64,000 nucleotides of DNA from positions 1-64,000 of the forward strand of contig JAFIGV010000030.1 of assembly GCA_017849575.1 (NCBI GenBank), in the 5' to 3' direction. Below the pieces are notes generated by a model that saw only the letters and a program-made list of their open reading frames with translations, did no database searches and was not told the origin of the DNA. This stretch comes from Flavipsychrobacter sp. (lineage in GTDB: Bacteria > Bacteroidota > Bacteroidia > Chitinophagales > Chitinophagaceae). Made by a program: the position numbers and the translations under genes. Positions 62,942-64,000 of this stretch are shown in pieces; positions within the stretch are counted from its first letter, which is position 1; each line of letters begins with the position of its first letter.

Positions 62942-63838
62942 ATGAGATGGATAATATTTTTTCTGCAATTAGTCTTTGTACCTTGCTTATCAGCACAAAC
63001 AGTTCATTTTTACGGAAAAGTACTTGATGACAAAGGGGCAGGTATTCCCTTTGCAACGGTAGGCATAAAAGATAAGAATCAGGGTGTCTACTGCGATGAA
63101 CTTGGAAATTTTTCCTTTAGCGCACCTCTTGATTCAATAAAGGGAATTGTCTTTCATTGCGTAGGCTACAAGGAAAAAGTCGTAGAAGTTTCATCGAAAC
63201 CTACTGATCCGATCATCGTTAAGCTTGAAAGGAATGAGGTAATACTTGGTGGAGTACTTGTCAAAGGGGAAAAGAATGCGAAATACCGGGTGGGATATTT
63301 AGGAAAGAAGACAAAACACTACGGAGACTGTTATTACCGATCCGGGGACGAAATTGCTATTTTTTTACCACCTCAAAATCGAAACAAAGGTTTTGTAAAA
63401 GAAGTCTACGTCTATATTACCAACGAGGGCATCTTCACCAATAAATTTAGAGTGCATATCTATGAAATTGATACGACAAGGAATTCGCCAGGGAGAGACA
63501 TTTCTGACGGAAACATCATCGTTGCCGCCATCAAGGGTAATGAATGGGTAAAAGTGGACGTAAGTGAAAAGAATATTCCTGTCGGTCAAGGAGTTTTCGT
63601 TTCTATGGAATGGATCTCCGGGTATGGAAACAACATATCGCTTTTGCAATCTAAAAAGAACCCAGTGGTTGAAAAATACCATAGCCCCGTGTTGGGACTA
63701 AGCAAAACACACATTGTGAGGCTAGATATATTTTGGAGAGACGTGTTTAAGGACGATTGGCACCAACAAGTGGGGACTTTCGGAAATTTTGGTTTAGTAC
63801 CCATGATTTACGGAACCTATACATACAAGAGGAAATGA
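62942..63838 (+). CDS. Secreted CarboxypepD_reg-like domain protein
   Basis: A 298-aa protein with a signal peptide (MRWIIFFLQLVFVPCLSA-Q). Residues about 22-95 form a CarboxypepD_reg-like (TonB N-terminal-type) beta-sandwich: 'FYGKVLDDKGAGIPFATVGIKDKNQGVYCDELGNFSF'. The rest (~200 aa) is a beta-rich extracellular-looking region with no catalytic motif that I recognise. The frame is open to 62882 but the signal peptide fixes ATG 62942, 20 bases after the small gene. Its stop overlaps the ATP-grasp start (ATGA), so the two are coupled. Confidence 0.8.
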   Translation: MRWIIFFLQLVFVPCLSAQTVHFYGKVLDDKGAGIPFATVGIKDKNQGVYCDELGNFSFSAPLDSIKGIVFHCVGYKEKVVEVSSKPTDPIIVKLERNEVILGGVLVKGEKNAKYRVGYLGKKTKHYGDCYYRSGDEIAIFLPPQNRNKGFVKEVYVYITNEGIFTNKFRVHIYEIDTTRNSPGRDISDGNIIVAAIKGNEWVKVDVSEKNIPVGQGVFVSMEWISGYGNNISLLQSKKNPVVEKYHSPVLGLSKTHIVRLDIFWRDVFKDDWHQQVGTFGNFGLVPMIYGTYTYKRK

Positions 63839-64000
63839 TTCTTTTGTTAAGCTCGCATCTCGAAAGCTCAACAGATAAAATTGAAGATTGGCTATGCTAT
63901 TATGGTCACAAGTACCTAAGATTGAATACTACGTCTTTGATTCCTAATATCGTCAGTATTAATCTGAGGAACAGTTTATTTTATTTGCAAGACGGGACTA
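63835..64000 (+). CDS. N-terminus of ATP-grasp peptide maturase (grasp-with-spasm type), partial
   Basis: The gene begins at ATG 63835, overlapping the stop of the previous gene (ATGA), and runs off the window; only 55 residues are visible. They read M-I-L-L-L-S-S, then 'STDKIEDWLCYYGHKYLRLN' and '…IVSINLRNSLFYLQDG'. The arrangement MIL-x-S-x(n)-ST-x(3)-x-WL-x-Y-x-G-x(3)-R-I/L-N is what I know from the N-terminus of GwsG, the ATP-grasp ligase of grasp-with-spasm RiPP systems, which makes ester or amide cross-links in precursor peptides. The ATP-grasp core is outside the window, so this is a recognition by N-terminus only. Confidence 0.55.
   Translation, partial: MILLLSSHLESSTDKIEDWLCYYGHKYLRLNTTSLIPNIVSINLRNSLFYLQDGT

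Larger units (their letters stand above)
56410..64000 (+). mobile_element. Integrated element (left end and part of the interior)
   Basis: It starts at the tRNA-Leu fragment and its tyrosine recombinase and runs off the right edge. Internal DNA is visibly AT-richer than the genes left of 54.6 kb, and holds orphan and unrecognised genes only. No conjugation, replication or phage morphogenesis gene is visible in the 7.6 kb present, so integrative conjugative element, satellite or genomic island cannot be told apart. Confidence 0.65.

Overview
The window reads as a chromosome segment of a Bacteroidota bacterium, most likely Chitinophagales/Chitinophagaceae-like (inference from gene content). The signs are: at least seven secreted proteins with a visible type IX secretion (T9SS) type A C-terminal sorting domain, GEVED, PKD and Ig-like adhesin architecture, a UbiA-family enzyme, DUF1573 and DUF1501 proteins, fused RibBA, a Bacteroidota-type TamB, and promoters of the TTTG / TAnnTTTG type instead of -35/-10 boxes. 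Some genes begin only a few bases after a TAnnTTTG box, so leaderless or very short-leader mRNAs look likely.

Region by region. 1-5351 (minus): a giant secreted beta-helix/Ig/GEVED protein that runs off the left edge and is broken by a one-base frameshift in a C4 tract at 3209-3212. 5.8-14.9 kb: housekeeping metabolism (PaaK-like ligase, DapB, UbiA-family prenyltransferase, DUF1573, PepT, MarC, isocitrate dehydrogenase, DeoC, SPOR protein, M20 hydrolase). 15.0-18.3 kb: an AT-richer accessory patch with a small T9SS protein, a RelE/ParE-type toxin-antitoxin pair whose toxin carries an in-frame stop, two orphan genes and two families of short dispersed repeats. 18.3-30.2 kb: TrmN6, TsaD, geranylgeranyl-reductase-like flavoprotein, a 1664-aa subtilase, a DUF1501 protein and ribosomal protein S1 with its terminator. 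30.5-39.6 kb: two tandem paralogue pairs of secreted T9SS proteins with shared twin-hairpin repeats. 39.7-51.2 kb: TamB, four glycosyltransferases in two orientations, RibBA and a FtsE-like ATPase. 51.3-54.6 kb: an M43 metalloprotease. 55.0-56.2 kb: a Fic protein with its own HTH and a cluster of palindromes in front of it.

56.35 kb to the right edge looks like an integrated mobile element. A 58-nt 3' fragment of a tRNA-Leu(UAA) gene lies next to a tyrosine recombinase, and beyond it the DNA is visibly AT-richer and carries orphan genes: a frameshifted lipoprotein, an unknown 311-aa protein, a GNAT-like protein, an orphan NarL/FixJ response regulator, and two divergently transcribed proteins built from three copies of one beta-rich domain, each ending in a Cys-x-Cys. 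At the right edge a 100-aa Gly-rich small protein, a CarboxypepD_reg-like secreted protein and the first 55 residues of what resembles a grasp-with-spasm ATP-grasp peptide maturase form a tight operon. This is a candidate RiPP (graspetide) locus cut by the window end, and the most interesting lead here.
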